Assembly (NCBI GenBank): GCA_964619955.1
Contig: CAZUJF010000033.1
Location: 1 to 60,115, forward strand
Length of the DNA: 60,115 bases
Source: JACQFK01 sp964619955
Lineage (GTDB): Bacteria > Planctomycetota > MHYJ01 > JACPRB01
Direction of reading: 5' to 3'
Position numbers and translations under genes: made by a program. Shown here one piece after another: positions 9,882 to 18,400 of the stretch. Numbering within the stretch: the stretch's first letter is position 1; every line of letters starts with the position of its first letter. Under the pieces are notes generated by a model. The model did not search any database, had not been told where the DNA came from, and saw only the letters and a list, made by a program, of their open reading frames with translations.

Positions 9882-10649
9882 TCAAGCGAGGGGGACGGCG
9901 CTTCGGGAGCCGAGATCCACCCGCACGGCGCGGAGGCCGTGGAGGCTGTCCCCGGGGTTCAGCGAGAGCGTCGGGCCCAGGGTGCGGATGCCGGGGGATT
10001 CGTGGACGTGGCCGTGGACGGAGACCGGGGGTTTCCGCGCGGCTATGAATCTGGCGACCGCGGGGCTGCCGATGGGGGTGCCGTCGTAGAGGCGGTCGAG
10101 GCCGCTGCCGTGGGGCGGGGTGTGGATGACGTAGACGGTCTTGGAAGGATCGGAGAGGGTCGCGAGCCGTTCGAGATCTCCGGCGATCGTGCCGCGGGTG
10201 CGGATGCGGAGCAGGTCCACGCGTTCGGGACCGCGTGGCCCGCTGAGGAGGCATTGTTTCGGCACGCGGTCGGGCTCCCAGGTGCCGCCGTCGTAGCGGT
10301 CGAAGTCCTTCATCCCGAACGGCGTCAGCGGGACGCAGGCGTAGCCCGCGATCCAGAGGCCGTCCAGGAATTCGACGGCCCGGTTGTGGAGCATGACCCC
10401 TTTGCCCTCGAGGGGGCCGAGGGCGCCCTCCCAGTCGTCGTTGCCGGGGATCCAGTAGGTGGGGCGGGAGGCGAGCTTCGGCGCGAGGAAGTCCTCCGCG
10501 AAGCGCCGCTGCACCCCGATCAGATCGCCTTCGCGCGGGTAGGGCAGGAGGTCGCCGCCGAGCACGACGGCGTCCGCCTCGATCGCGAAGAGCCGCTCGT
10601 AGGCTTCCTTGTTGCCGTGCAGGTCCGAGGCGTAGATGAACGTCGACAT
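9882..10649 (-). CDS. Calcineurin-like metallophosphoesterase
   Basis: This 255-residue cytoplasmic protein has the metallophosphoesterase motif set: D9-x-H11 (ASDLHGNK), GGDLLP near 31, GNDDWEG near 70, HTPPHG near 178 and HGHVHES near 217. These supply the ligands of a dinuclear metal site. The substrate cannot be read from the sequence. A TACACT -10-like hexamer lies about 35 nt upstream of the ATG. The gene is divergent from the zinc-ribbon gene at 10746, and the 96-bp gap holds both promoters. Confidence 0.9.
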   Translation of the reverse strand: MSTFIYASDLHGNKEAYERLFAIEADAVVLGGDLLPYPREGDLIGVQRRFAEDFLAPKLASRPTYWIPGNDDWEGALGPLEGKGVMLHNRAVEFLDGLWIAGYACVPLTPFGMKDFDRYDGGTWEPDRVPKQCLLSGPRGPERVDLLRIRTRGTIAGDLERLATLSDPSKTVYVIHTPPHGSGLDRLYDGTPIGSPAVARFIAARKPPVSVHGHVHESPGIRTLGPTLSLNPGDSLHGLRAVRVDLGSRSAVPLA

Positions 10650-10710
10650 GGGGGCGGGGGCTCAGGGACGGGGAACCATCAAGCTTCCGGAAGTGTAGCA
10701 CGGCGGAAGG

Positions 10711-10745
10711 GTCGACGAAGCCGCTCGCGAGGTTAAGATGGGGGC
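10711..10745 (+). promoter_or_regulatory. Leaderless sigma70-type promoter
   Basis: TAAGAT at 10734-10739 is followed by six bases (GGGGGC) and then the ATG at 10746. A weak -35 (GTCGAC at 10711-10716) lies 17 bp upstream. Transcription would begin at or next to the start codon. The 18-base block GGTTAAGATGGGGGCATG is nearly identical to the one before the 13726 ORF. Confidence 0.5.
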
Positions 10746-11513
10746 ATGCTCCATCAGGATCCGATCCGGCCCCACCTGAAGCTGTCCTGTCCCTGCGGCG
10801 GGGACGTCCGGGTGGATCCGCTCAGTCAGGACCGCAGCCTTCACTGTCCGAAGTGCGGCCTGCCGATCCACTTCGTGGTGAGCGTGGATCCGCAGGACCG
10901 CCGGCGATCGAAGGTCTCGCTGGTCGTGCCCCGCACCGCGGTCCGGGCGGAGGGGGAGAGCCTCGGGATGCGTCCCTCGAAGGCCCCTTCGGAGGCGCCC
11001 AAGACCGTCCGGGCGAAGACGGTCGCCGCCGTCAGGGTCCCGCCGCCTCCCCAGGCTCCGCCCGCGCCCCGTCCCTCGGGACGGACCGTGAAGGGCGTGC
11101 GGGGGCAGTGCGTCTGCGGGGAGTCCTTCCCGGTCGACGAATCGGATCTGGCCGGGATGCAGTCCTGCCCGGGCTGCGGGGTCCGCTACCACACCGTGAT
11201 CAAGCTGGAGAAGGGGACCCGGAAGAAGGTCGTCATGCTGGTGCCCGTGAAAGTCACGAGCCAGCCGGATGCCCGCTCGCGGATGCTCCCCAAGCCGGCG
11301 GCCGCCCCCCGGAAGACCGTCCGGGTCCCCCGGGCTTCCACGCCGGGGGCCCCGTCCGTGGCGTGCTCCTGCGGGGCCCCGCTGCTGGTGCGGCGCCGGG
11401 AGCTGGCGGAGGGGATGACGTGTCCGTCCTGCCGCCGCGTCCTGGCCTTTTCCGAGACGCGGGACCCCCAGACGCTGGCGCCGCTGATCCGTCTGCGCGA
11501 GGAGCCCCGGTGA
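10746..11513 (+). CDS. Protein with three C-x-C-G/C-P-x-C zinc-ribbon modules
   Basis: This 255-residue protein has three repeats of a Cys4 module. The first has cysteines at about 15, 17, 34 and 37. The second (QCVCGESF...CPGCG) and third (ACSCGAPL...CPSCR) share the spacing. Proline/alanine-rich linkers separate the modules. Each module is followed by a short beta segment resembling VSVDPQDRR or IKLEKGTRKK. No catalytic domain, signal or membrane segment is visible. The same module closes the protein at 1984-2418. A scaffolding or nucleic-acid-binding role is possible but not shown. Confidence 0.75.
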   Translation: MLHQDPIRPHLKLSCPCGGDVRVDPLSQDRSLHCPKCGLPIHFVVSVDPQDRRRSKVSLVVPRTAVRAEGESLGMRPSKAPSEAPKTVRAKTVAAVRVPPPPQAPPAPRPSGRTVKGVRGQCVCGESFPVDESDLAGMQSCPGCGVRYHTVIKLEKGTRKKVVMLVPVKVTSQPDARSRMLPKPAAAPRKTVRVPRASTPGAPSVACSCGAPLLVRRRELAEGMTCPSCRRVLAFSETRDPQTLAPLIRLREEPR

Positions 11514-11526
11514 TCCGGGGCCGCGC

Positions 11527-11916
11527 TCACCCGGGGTGAGGGATCGGGGCGCGGGCGTGTTTGCGGACGGTGTCGAGCAGGGTCTGCTTCGTGAAGGGCT
11601 TGGTGAGATGCCCCTGCACGCCGCAGGTCTGGACGCGCTCGCGCAGTTCGTCCTCGGGCATGGCCGAGACGAGGACCACCGGCACGCCTTCGAGTCCCGG
11701 GGCATTGTGCATGAGTTCGGAGGCCATGGCGCCGTCCATGCCGGGCATCATGACATCCATGAGGATGAGGGCGGGGGCCTCCTTCCGGGCCAGCGAGAAG
11801 GCCTCCAGGGCGGTCGCCGTCAGGAGGACCTTGTAGCCCTCCGCCTGGAGCTGATAGGAGATCATCTGGGCGATGTTGGCGGTGTCGTCGCAGACCAGGA
11901 TCGTCGGTTGAGTCAT
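11527..11916 (-). CDS. Stand-alone response-regulator receiver (CheY-like)
   Basis: Starting at ATG 11916 gives a 129-residue single receiver domain beginning MTQPTILVCDD. It has the acidic pair CDD, the phospho-acceptor Asp in LILMDVMMPGMDG, a switch Ser (VLVSAMP) and the conserved Lys (LTKPF). No output domain follows, so it probably acts by protein contact. A TTG start at 11970 would add an unlikely Cys-rich extension. A promoter TTGCAC-N17-TATCTT and a GAGGGG ribosome-site-like sequence precede the ATG. It lies downstream of the halogenase-like gene on the same strand. The cognate kinase is unknown; the hybrid kinase at 32131 is a candidate only by being present. Confidence 0.88.
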   Translation of the reverse strand: MTQPTILVCDDTANIAQMISYQLQAEGYKVLLTATALEAFSLARKEAPALILMDVMMPGMDGAMASELMHNAPGLEGVPVVLVSAMPEDELRERVQTCGVQGHLTKPFTKQTLLDTVRKHARAPIPHPG

Positions 11917-12026
11917 CAGGTGGCCCCTCTTCCGAAAAGATACATCGGTTATGCATCTCGTGCAACTCAAAAATTATGTTTTTGGTGCATTGAAAATGTC
12001 CTCCGGGGCTTCGTCGGAATCCGGTC

Positions 12027-13664
12027 CTATTCGTTCGGCGCGGAACCGGGGACGGGAACGGCCTCCGGCGCGGCGCCCGCGTCCGGCATCCGCAAGGGTC
12101 CGGGCATGCCCTCCTTCAGCGCCCGGGGGCGCACGAGGTGGCTGCAGAGATTCCCCAGCTCCGCCCCGATCCAGCGGAGCAGGCCCGACTTGAACATGCG
12201 GATCGTGTTCCAGCCCAGCTCGAAGCCCGGGAACGCGGGACGCCGTCCCGCATTGCGCTTGCCGTAGGTCCCCAGCTTGAAGCGGCGCTTCGCGAGCGAG
12301 ACCAGCCTGCCGCGGAAGAGGCTCATGATCCGGTACGCGACCTTTCCGGGAGGGTCGTAGAACGGCGGGAAGAGGAGGCGCCGGCTCGACTTCCCGCGGT
12401 ACAGCGGCCAGGCGACGAAGAAATAATACAGGCAGGTGTCCACCAGGAACGCCGTCGTCATCAGATCGTAGTCGCCCATCAGGTGATACTTGTCCCGGTA
12501 GATCGCCTCGAAGAGGCCGCGCAGGTAGCGTCCGTAGCCCTCGTTGTGGACCCTCAGCTCCTCCGCGAAGTCCGCCGGGACGGGGCCCATCCGGTTTCGT
12601 TTGATCAGCTCCAGCGTCCACGAGACGGAGAACGTCATCTGGTCCAGGCCGGGACTGTAAAACGGATCGATGAAGCCGGCGGCGTCCCCGACCAGCGACC
12701 AGCCCTTCCCGGCCGCGCGGTCGACCAGGTAGGGCAGGTGTTTGTAGTAGCGGACGTCCCCGTCCACGGGCTTCGCGTCCGCGACGAGGTCCCGGGTGAG
12801 CGGGTTCTGCTCCAGGATCCGGCGCAGACGATCCTCGTGGCCGGAGCCCTCGAGCTGCAGCAGCCGCGTGTCCCAGACCACGCCGATCGAGGTCTCGCCG
12901 CCCTGCAGCGGGATGAACCAGATCCAGTAGCCGTAGCCGTTGAAGTGGTTCGTCGCGAGCCGGCGCGACGCGACGTGCAGCTTCTGGAAGGGGTCGTCGA
13001 TGCCGCCCGCGATCTCCGGCGAGTCCATGTCCTTCACGCCGCGATAGCGCGCCCAGACGGCGCTGACGGGGTGCTCCTCGAGCGGATGCAGCCAGCCGCG
13101 CCGGCGGGCGAGGATCGCCGAACGGCCGCTCGCGTCCACGAGCCAGCCCGCCCGGACCTCCAGCGTTTTTCCGTCGCGCTCCACCTGGATGCGGGCCTCC
13201 GCCTCGCCCGACTCCTCGGGCAGCACGACGTTGAGGACCTTCGCCGGCCGCCAGAGCTCCGCGCCCTCCTGGACGGCCTGACGGAGCACGTGTTCGTCGA
13301 GTTTGGAGCGGTCGAGCATGAAGGAGGGCAGCCGCGCGAGCTGCACCGGCCCGACCTCGCTGGCCTCGCGCAGGTTCTTCACGCGGCCGTTGTGGAACCA
13401 GTAGCGGAGCCCCTGCTTTGGGAGCTGCTCCCGCGAGAGGTGGTCGTACAGCCGCAGGACCCGGGTGAGGAAGAAGGCCGAGACCTCCACCGTCGCCTCG
13501 CCGACCTTCCAGTCGAAGGCCGGATCCTTTTCGATCACCAGTACCCGGAGTTCGGGATGACGGCGCCGGAGCAGCAGCGCGGTGGAGCTGCCCGAGAGGG
13601 CTCCGCCGAGGAGGACGACGTCGTAGCGGAGCGTTGTTCCTCCGGGACTCTGGTCTTCTTCCAC
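12027..13664 (-). CDS. Flavin-dependent halogenase-like / Trp-halogenase family oxidoreductase
   Basis: This 545-residue FAD enzyme begins at GTG 13664. The Rossmann glycine motif (LLGGALSGSSTALLL, 17-32) and GEAT flavin-site segment (55-58) are present. K83 (LPKQGLRYWF) sits where halogenases carry the catalytic lysine. WIWFIP at 247-252 fits the W-x-W-x-I-P halogenase signature. GDAAGFIDPFYSPGLD is the second FAD motif. The C-terminal 200 residues are hydrophobic and basic and may bind a lipid-like substrate or membrane. No biosynthetic gene cluster surrounds it. Related families include geranylgeranyl reductases, so the halogenase call is inferred from motifs. Confidence 0.8.
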   Translation of the reverse strand: MEEDQSPGGTTLRYDVVLLGGALSGSSTALLLRRRHPELRVLVIEKDPAFDWKVGEATVEVSAFFLTRVLRLYDHLSREQLPKQGLRYWFHNGRVKNLREASEVGPVQLARLPSFMLDRSKLDEHVLRQAVQEGAELWRPAKVLNVVLPEESGEAEARIQVERDGKTLEVRAGWLVDASGRSAILARRRGWLHPLEEHPVSAVWARYRGVKDMDSPEIAGGIDDPFQKLHVASRRLATNHFNGYGYWIWFIPLQGGETSIGVVWDTRLLQLEGSGHEDRLRRILEQNPLTRDLVADAKPVDGDVRYYKHLPYLVDRAAGKGWSLVGDAAGFIDPFYSPGLDQMTFSVSWTLELIKRNRMGPVPADFAEELRVHNEGYGRYLRGLFEAIYRDKYHLMGDYDLMTTAFLVDTCLYYFFVAWPLYRGKSSRRLLFPPFYDPPGKVAYRIMSLFRGRLVSLAKRRFKLGTYGKRNAGRRPAFPGFELGWNTIRMFKSGLLRWIGAELGNLCSHLVRPRALKEGMPGPLRMPDAGAAPEAVPVPGSAPNE

Positions 13665-13679
13665 GAGGCCGCCATTATA
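13665..13679 (-). promoter_or_regulatory. -10 element close to the GTG start of the halogenase-like gene
   Basis: A perfect TATAAT (minus strand, 13674-13679) ends nine bases before the GTG at 13664. There is no Shine-Dalgarno sequence between them. This predicts a leaderless or nearly leaderless transcript. No convincing -35 was found. Confidence 0.45.
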
Positions 13680-13690
13680 GGGGCTGCGGG

Positions 13691-13725
13691 GGGACAGCCG
13701 TCACCCGATCGGTTAAAGTGGGGGC
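13691..13725 (+). promoter_or_regulatory. Leaderless sigma70-type promoter
   Basis: TAAAGT at 13714-13719 is followed by GGGGGC and the ATG at 13726. GGGACA at 13691-13696 gives a 17-bp spacer. The block is almost the same as the one before 10746. It is divergent from the halogenase-like gene promoter. Confidence 0.5.
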
Positions 13726-13947
13726 ATGGACGAGCCGGAGCCGGCCCCGCTCCAGGGGTTCTTCACGCGGCTGCACGCCGTGGCCACCGCCGCGTTCCTC
13801 GCCGTCCCGTTTGCGGGGCCCTACCTCGCGGACGTCCTGAACCGGGTCCTCATCCCCACGCTGACGCCCTTCCGGAACCGCCTGGTGGGCGCCCTGCTCC
13901 GTCCCTTCAGGCCGGCCCCGGCTCCGGGGAGGACCCGGTCGCCCTGA
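13726..13947 (+). CDS. 73-residue orphan protein with one hydrophobic segment
   Basis: A short frame starts at ATG 13726 behind a well-formed promoter-start block. The product has an N-terminal acidic/proline stretch, one hydrophobic segment (about 19-40, AVATAAFLAVPFAGPYLADV) and a basic proline-rich tail. The last 41 bp overlap the 3' end of the convergent MBL-rhodanese gene. No family is recognised. The duplicated promoter-start block is the main reason for calling it. Confidence 0.45.
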   Translation: MDEPEPAPLQGFFTRLHAVATAAFLAVPFAGPYLADVLNRVLIPTLTPFRNRLVGALLRPFRPAPAPGRTRSP

Positions 13948-15274
13948 AGGTCCGGCCTGCCATGACATCCCACGCGGCGGCGCCGCCGACCAGCATCGCG
14001 GTGCCTCCCCGTCCGTGCCGTTCCAGCAGGGCGGCGGCGGTCGAGGAGGTGTTTCCGTTGGATCCGCACGCCACGAGGCGGCGGTTCCGGGGGATCCCGT
14101 CGAGCCGGCGCTCCAGGTCCCCGATCGGGATCGAGAGGGCTCCCGGGATCCGGGGGCCGACGGATTCCCTGGGACCCAGCAGGTCCAGCACGAGCGGGGG
14201 GGCAGCGGACCCGAGGGCCTTCTGCAGCGCAGGCACGCTCACCCGGGGGGTCCGCCGCAGGAGCCCGGCCCGCCGCCGGAACGCCTCCATGCCTCGGTCC
14301 AGGATTCCCTCCAGACGAAAGCCCGCGGCTTCCACGGCGGCCGCGGCTTCCGGAAGGACGGCCGGATCGGCCAGCAGGACGACGGGGAGGCGGGGGTCCA
14401 GCACGGCCCGGGCCCAGGAGCCGAACGCGCCGTCGAGGCGGAGATTCATCGCGCCCGGCACGTGGGCTCCCGCGAAATCCGCCGGACTGCGGAAGTCCAC
14501 GAGTTGGGAACCGCCGTGGGGGAACTCGTCCGGATCCAGTTTCCGGAGCTTGGGGGGCGGCAGCCGTTCGCCGGGCGTTTCGCCTCCTTCCGGACAGAGG
14601 GACCGGAACAGCGACGCGCGGGTTTGTTCCTGCAGGGCGAAGGTGCGGCGGCGTTCCCGTCCCAGCGTCGTCCCCGGGGATCCGGGCGCGCTTTCGTCGG
14701 AGTCGCAGGGGGCGTTCTGGGACGGATACAGCCGCGTCTCATCCGGGAGCGGCCGGAAGTGCTGCCGCAGCGAATGGTGGAGCAGGGTGCAGAGTTCGCC
14801 GCAGCTCAGCCGCCGGACGGGCTCCTGGACGGGGGCGCCCACCTCGCCTTCGATCAGGGTGTCCCCGCTGAGCAGGGCCACGGGCGCCCGATCGCTCCGC
14901 TCCAGGTCGTAGGCGAGCAGCGAGAGCCCTTCGAGCCGATGTCCGGGCGTCTCGGCGATCTGCAAGCGGAGCGTGCCGAATTCAAGCACATCCCCGGTCT
15001 TGAGGTGGGAGCAGGCGAAATTCACGCGCGCCCAGGCACCGAGGTAGATCTCCGCGCCCGCCCGGTCGCGAAGCTCCAGGTGCCCGGGCTCGAAGTCGCT
15101 GTGGAGCTGGGTCAGGAAGACATGACGGATCCGGCACCCGGCGGCGTACGCGTCCTCGAGGTAGGGGTCGACGTCCCGATACGGATCCACCGCCACCGCC
15201 GTGCCGCTCCGGGGATCCAGGAGCAGGAAGGATCGGTGGGAGATCCAAGGGTGTTCGTAGGATTTGATGAGCAT
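13907..15274 (-). CDS. MBL-fold / double rhodanese protein with degenerate metal site
   Basis: From ATG 15274 the protein has 455 residues; ATG 15295 is the alternative. The earlier start would leave almost no leader from the predicted sigma54 promoter. The N-terminal half resembles ETHE1-like metallo-hydrolases (AVAVDPYRDVDPYLEDA, ETPGH, LLSGDTL). The HxHxDH motif is replaced by QLHSDF and the YPGHG motif by YPSQN, so most metal ligands are lost. Two rhodanese domains follow: the first has no catalytic Cys, the second has CGSNGNTSS. It is probably a persulfide or sulfur-handling protein whose hydrolase half is inactive or repurposed. It sits next to the PAS-sigma54 activator gene. Confidence 0.85.
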   Translation of the reverse strand: MLIKSYEHPWISHRSFLLLDPRSGTAVAVDPYRDVDPYLEDAYAAGCRIRHVFLTQLHSDFEPGHLELRDRAGAEIYLGAWARVNFACSHLKTGDVLEFGTLRLQIAETPGHRLEGLSLLAYDLERSDRAPVALLSGDTLIEGEVGAPVQEPVRRLSCGELCTLLHHSLRQHFRPLPDETRLYPSQNAPCDSDESAPGSPGTTLGRERRRTFALQEQTRASLFRSLCPEGGETPGERLPPPKLRKLDPDEFPHGGSQLVDFRSPADFAGAHVPGAMNLRLDGAFGSWARAVLDPRLPVVLLADPAVLPEAAAAVEAAGFRLEGILDRGMEAFRRRAGLLRRTPRVSVPALQKALGSAAPPLVLDLLGPRESVGPRIPGALSIPIGDLERRLDGIPRNRRLVACGSNGNTSSTAAALLERHGRGGTAMLVGGAAAWDVMAGRTFRATGSSPEPGPA

Positions 15275-15309
15275 CCGTCCCGCGTTCGTAGTCATGATGG
15301 CCCCGACAG

Positions 15310-15326
15310 AGCAAGGCCGCGGCCAG
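15310..15326 (-). promoter_or_regulatory. Sigma54 (-24/-12) promoter of the MBL-rhodanese gene
   Basis: The minus-strand sequence CTGGCCGCGGCCTTGCT fits YTGGCAC-N5-TTGCW with the exact GG-N10-GC spacing. Transcription would begin near 15299, giving a leader of about 25 nt to the ATG at 15274. The gene directly upstream encodes a sigma54-dependent activator. Confidence 0.6.
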
Positions 15327-15418
15327 AGTTCCAGATTTGTAAAATTTACCGTAAGTGTCTGATGGTAAGGCGGTTGTGAACTTCTGGTGTCTAGCGCTGT
15401 GGGGGTGTTTCCAAGGCA

Positions 15419-15440
15419 ACGTTAACGCAAAAGTTAACGT
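15419..15440. promoter_or_regulatory. Palindrome, candidate activator binding site
   Basis: ACGTTAAC and GTTAACGT form a perfect 8-bp inverted repeat around GCAAAA. It lies about 95 bp upstream of the sigma54 promoter and just beyond the stop of the activator gene. This is a normal position for an enhancer-type upstream activating site. It lacks the GC-rich stem and T-tract of a terminator. Confidence 0.5.
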
Positions 15441-15461
15441 GTCAGGGAATTTGGAGCGGGT

Positions 15462-18400
15462 TCAGGACAGCTCCTCTTCGCGGATCGCCCACTTCCGGAT
15501 CTTCTTCCAGAGGGTGACCCGGCTCCAGCCCAGAAGCAGGGCGGCGGCTTTCCGGCTGCCCCCGGATTTCCTGACGGCGGCGATGATGCGGCGTCGTTCC
15601 TCGGAGTCCAGGACCTGCGGCGGCGATTCGGCGCGGGGCTTCTGGATGTCGGAGGGCAGATCCTCGGGCCGGATCTGATCCCTCGTGGCCGTGACCAGGG
15701 CGTGTTCCAGGGCGTTCCGGAGTTCCCGGATGTTGCCGGGCCAGGGGTGTCCCAGGAGCTGCCGGAGCGCCTCCGGCGTCGCTCCCTTGAGCCGGCGTGG
15801 GTGCGTCCGGGCGAACTGCTCCAGGAAGTGCTCGATGAGCAGGGGGATGTCCTCCCGCCGCTGGCGCAGCGGGGGAAGGGCGATCTCGAAGACGCGGATG
15901 CGGTAGTAGAAGTCCTCGCGCATCCCGCCCGAGGCGAGCAGCTTGGGCAGGTCCCGGTTCGTCGCGGTCACGAGCCGGACGTCCACCCTGGCGGTCCGCT
16001 CGTCCCCCACCCGGCGGATCTCGCGCTCCTGCAGCGCCCGGAGCACCTTCACCTGCAGGCTGGGGGGCATGTCGCCGACCTCGTCGAGGAACAGCGTGCC
16101 TCCCGTGGCGGCCTGGAAGAGCCCCACCTTGTCCCTCACCGCCCCGGTGAAGGCGCCTTTGACGTGTCCGAACAGCTCGCTTTCGAGAAGCGCCTCCGGG
16201 ATGGCCGCGCAGTTGACCGCGATGAAGGGCTTCGACCTTCTCGGGCTGAGGCCGTGGATCGCGGCGGCCACCAGTTCCTTGCCGGTGCCGGATTCGCCGG
16301 TGACGAGGACCGGGACGTCGCTCTGGGCCGCGAGGCGCAGGCGGCGGTAGACCTCCTGCATGAGCGCGCTCTTGCCGACCAGTCCCTCGAAGGAGCTGCG
16401 CTGCCGGACGGTCTCCTCCAGCCGGAGCCGGGCCTCCTCGCTGAGCTCGAGCGCCTCCTCGGCCTGCAGCTGGGCGGTCACATTGATCCCCTCCCCGAGG
16501 ATCTGCACCACCCGCCCTTCCGGATCGCGGATGGGCTTGAAGGAGATGTCGATCCAGAGAAAGCCGTTCCTGCCGGCGGAGATCCGGTAGCGCGCCGTGG
16601 AGAGCTCCCCCGCGGCCGCCCGGGCGAACTCCTTCCGCACGTGCAGGCGGGATTCCTCGCTGTAGTTGAACCAGACCGCATCCCAGACCGGGACTCCGAT
16701 CACGTCGCCCGGGGCCACCCCCGCGGCTTCCAGCGGCGCCTGGTTGGTTCTCAGGACCCGTCCGTCCGGCGAGAGCAGCCCCACGAACGTGGTCATCGCG
16801 TTGAAGATCAGGTCCAGGGTCCGCTCGCTCTCGCGGAGCGAAAGGGTGCGGGCCTGCACCTCCCGTTCGAGACCGGCGTTGAGGCGGCGGAGCTCCGCCT
16901 CGCTGCGCTGCAGCGCCTCCGCGCCGCGGCGGCGCTCGGTGTCGTCGAGCACGAACGAAACCCCCCTCAGGGGGCTGCGGCCGAGCAGCGCCCCGCCGAG
17001 GAGGATGGGGACGCGGGTGCCGTTTTTGTGGAGGTACTCCTTCTCGAAGGGCGTGCAGACCCCGGTCCGCTCCACCTCCTCGAAGGCCCGCGCGTCCGCG
17101 GCCCCGTGTTCCGGAGGGGTCATCTTTCTCCAGTCCACCCGGCCCGCGGCGAGCTCCTCGCGGCTGTAGCCCAGCAGGGACAGGAAGACGTCGTTGGCCT
17201 GGGTGACCCCGCCCTCGGCGTTCCAAAAGAAGATGCCGATCAGGGGGGATTCGAAGACGGCGCGCAGACGCGCCTCGCTCTCGCGGATGAGCTCCGCCGC
17301 GCGCTTCTCCTCGCTGATGTCGCGGGCGATGGTGGACAGGAAGTCCACCCCTCCTTCCGGGTTCCGGTGCACCACGATGATCTGGGAGATCGGGATGCGA
17401 TTCCCTCCCCGCGTCTGGAAGCTGCCCTCGCCCCGCCAGTGGCCGGTCTGGAGCGCGCGTGGAATGCGGATTTCCCGATTCGCCGCCGCCTCCTCGGGGG
17501 GATGAAAGGCCTCGATCGGGACGTTCCTCAGATCCTCGGTTTCGGGGATGCCCAGGAGCCGCCGTCCGGCGGGGTTGATGTAGAGCGTCTTTCCCTCCGG
17601 GGTCGCGAAGCCGACGAGGTCCGGCGTGGCTTCCAGGATCAGCGCGAGCCGGTTCCGGGTCTCCTCCAGCCGCTTCCGCTCCGTGACGTCGTTGAAGAAG
17701 ATGGAGAGGCCGTCGGGGGAGGGATAGATCCGGTTCTCGAACCAGAGTCCGGAGGGGGGGTAGTATTCCTCGATCTGGAACGGAATCTGCTCCTTCAGGG
17801 CCTTCTCGTAGGCCAGGTGGAATTTCTGCCCCACGCCCTCGGGGAACTCGGTCCAGATGTGTTTGCCGACCAGATCCTCCGGCCTGCGGCCGAAGGTCTC
17901 CGCCGCCTTTCGATTGACGTACGTGTAGCGCCAATCCGCATCCAGCGCCACGAACGCATCCGAGATCCGTTCCAGCACCCTCCCCAGCTTCCGGGTCTCG
18001 GCGGCCCGCGCCTCCTCGGCCCGGCGCCGCGCCGTCACCTCCTGCACCATCCCGATCACACCCACGATTTCGCCGCGGGCGTTCCTCAACGGGCTGAAGC
18101 GGGGGGAGATCCATCGCGGCTTTCCTGCGGCGGTGCCGGGAAGCGGGACGTCTCCCGCCTGGACCGACTCTCCCCGGAGGGCCCGCTCCAGCATCCCGTG
18201 GATTCCCAGCCCCTTCAGGGCGGGCTGGATTTCGAGGGACTGTTTTCCGATCAGATCGGAGGACTTGGTTCCGGAGAGTTCCTCCATCACCGGATTCCAG
18301 ACGAGACAACGGAGCTCCCGGTCGTAGACCGTGATCCCCAGACTCGCGGATTCGATGATCTGCCGGTTGAGCTCCAGGGCCTCGCGGGTCGCTTTGCGCC

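Noticed and set aside
9823..10701. Upstream extension of the DUF1501 frame
   Set aside because: It is the metallophosphoesterase region read out of frame; ATG 9822 gives a proper twin-arginine-type start.
15419..15440. Palindrome after the activator gene as an intrinsic terminator
   Set aside because: The stem is AT-rich, only 8 bp, and has no T-tract; its position fits an activator site better.
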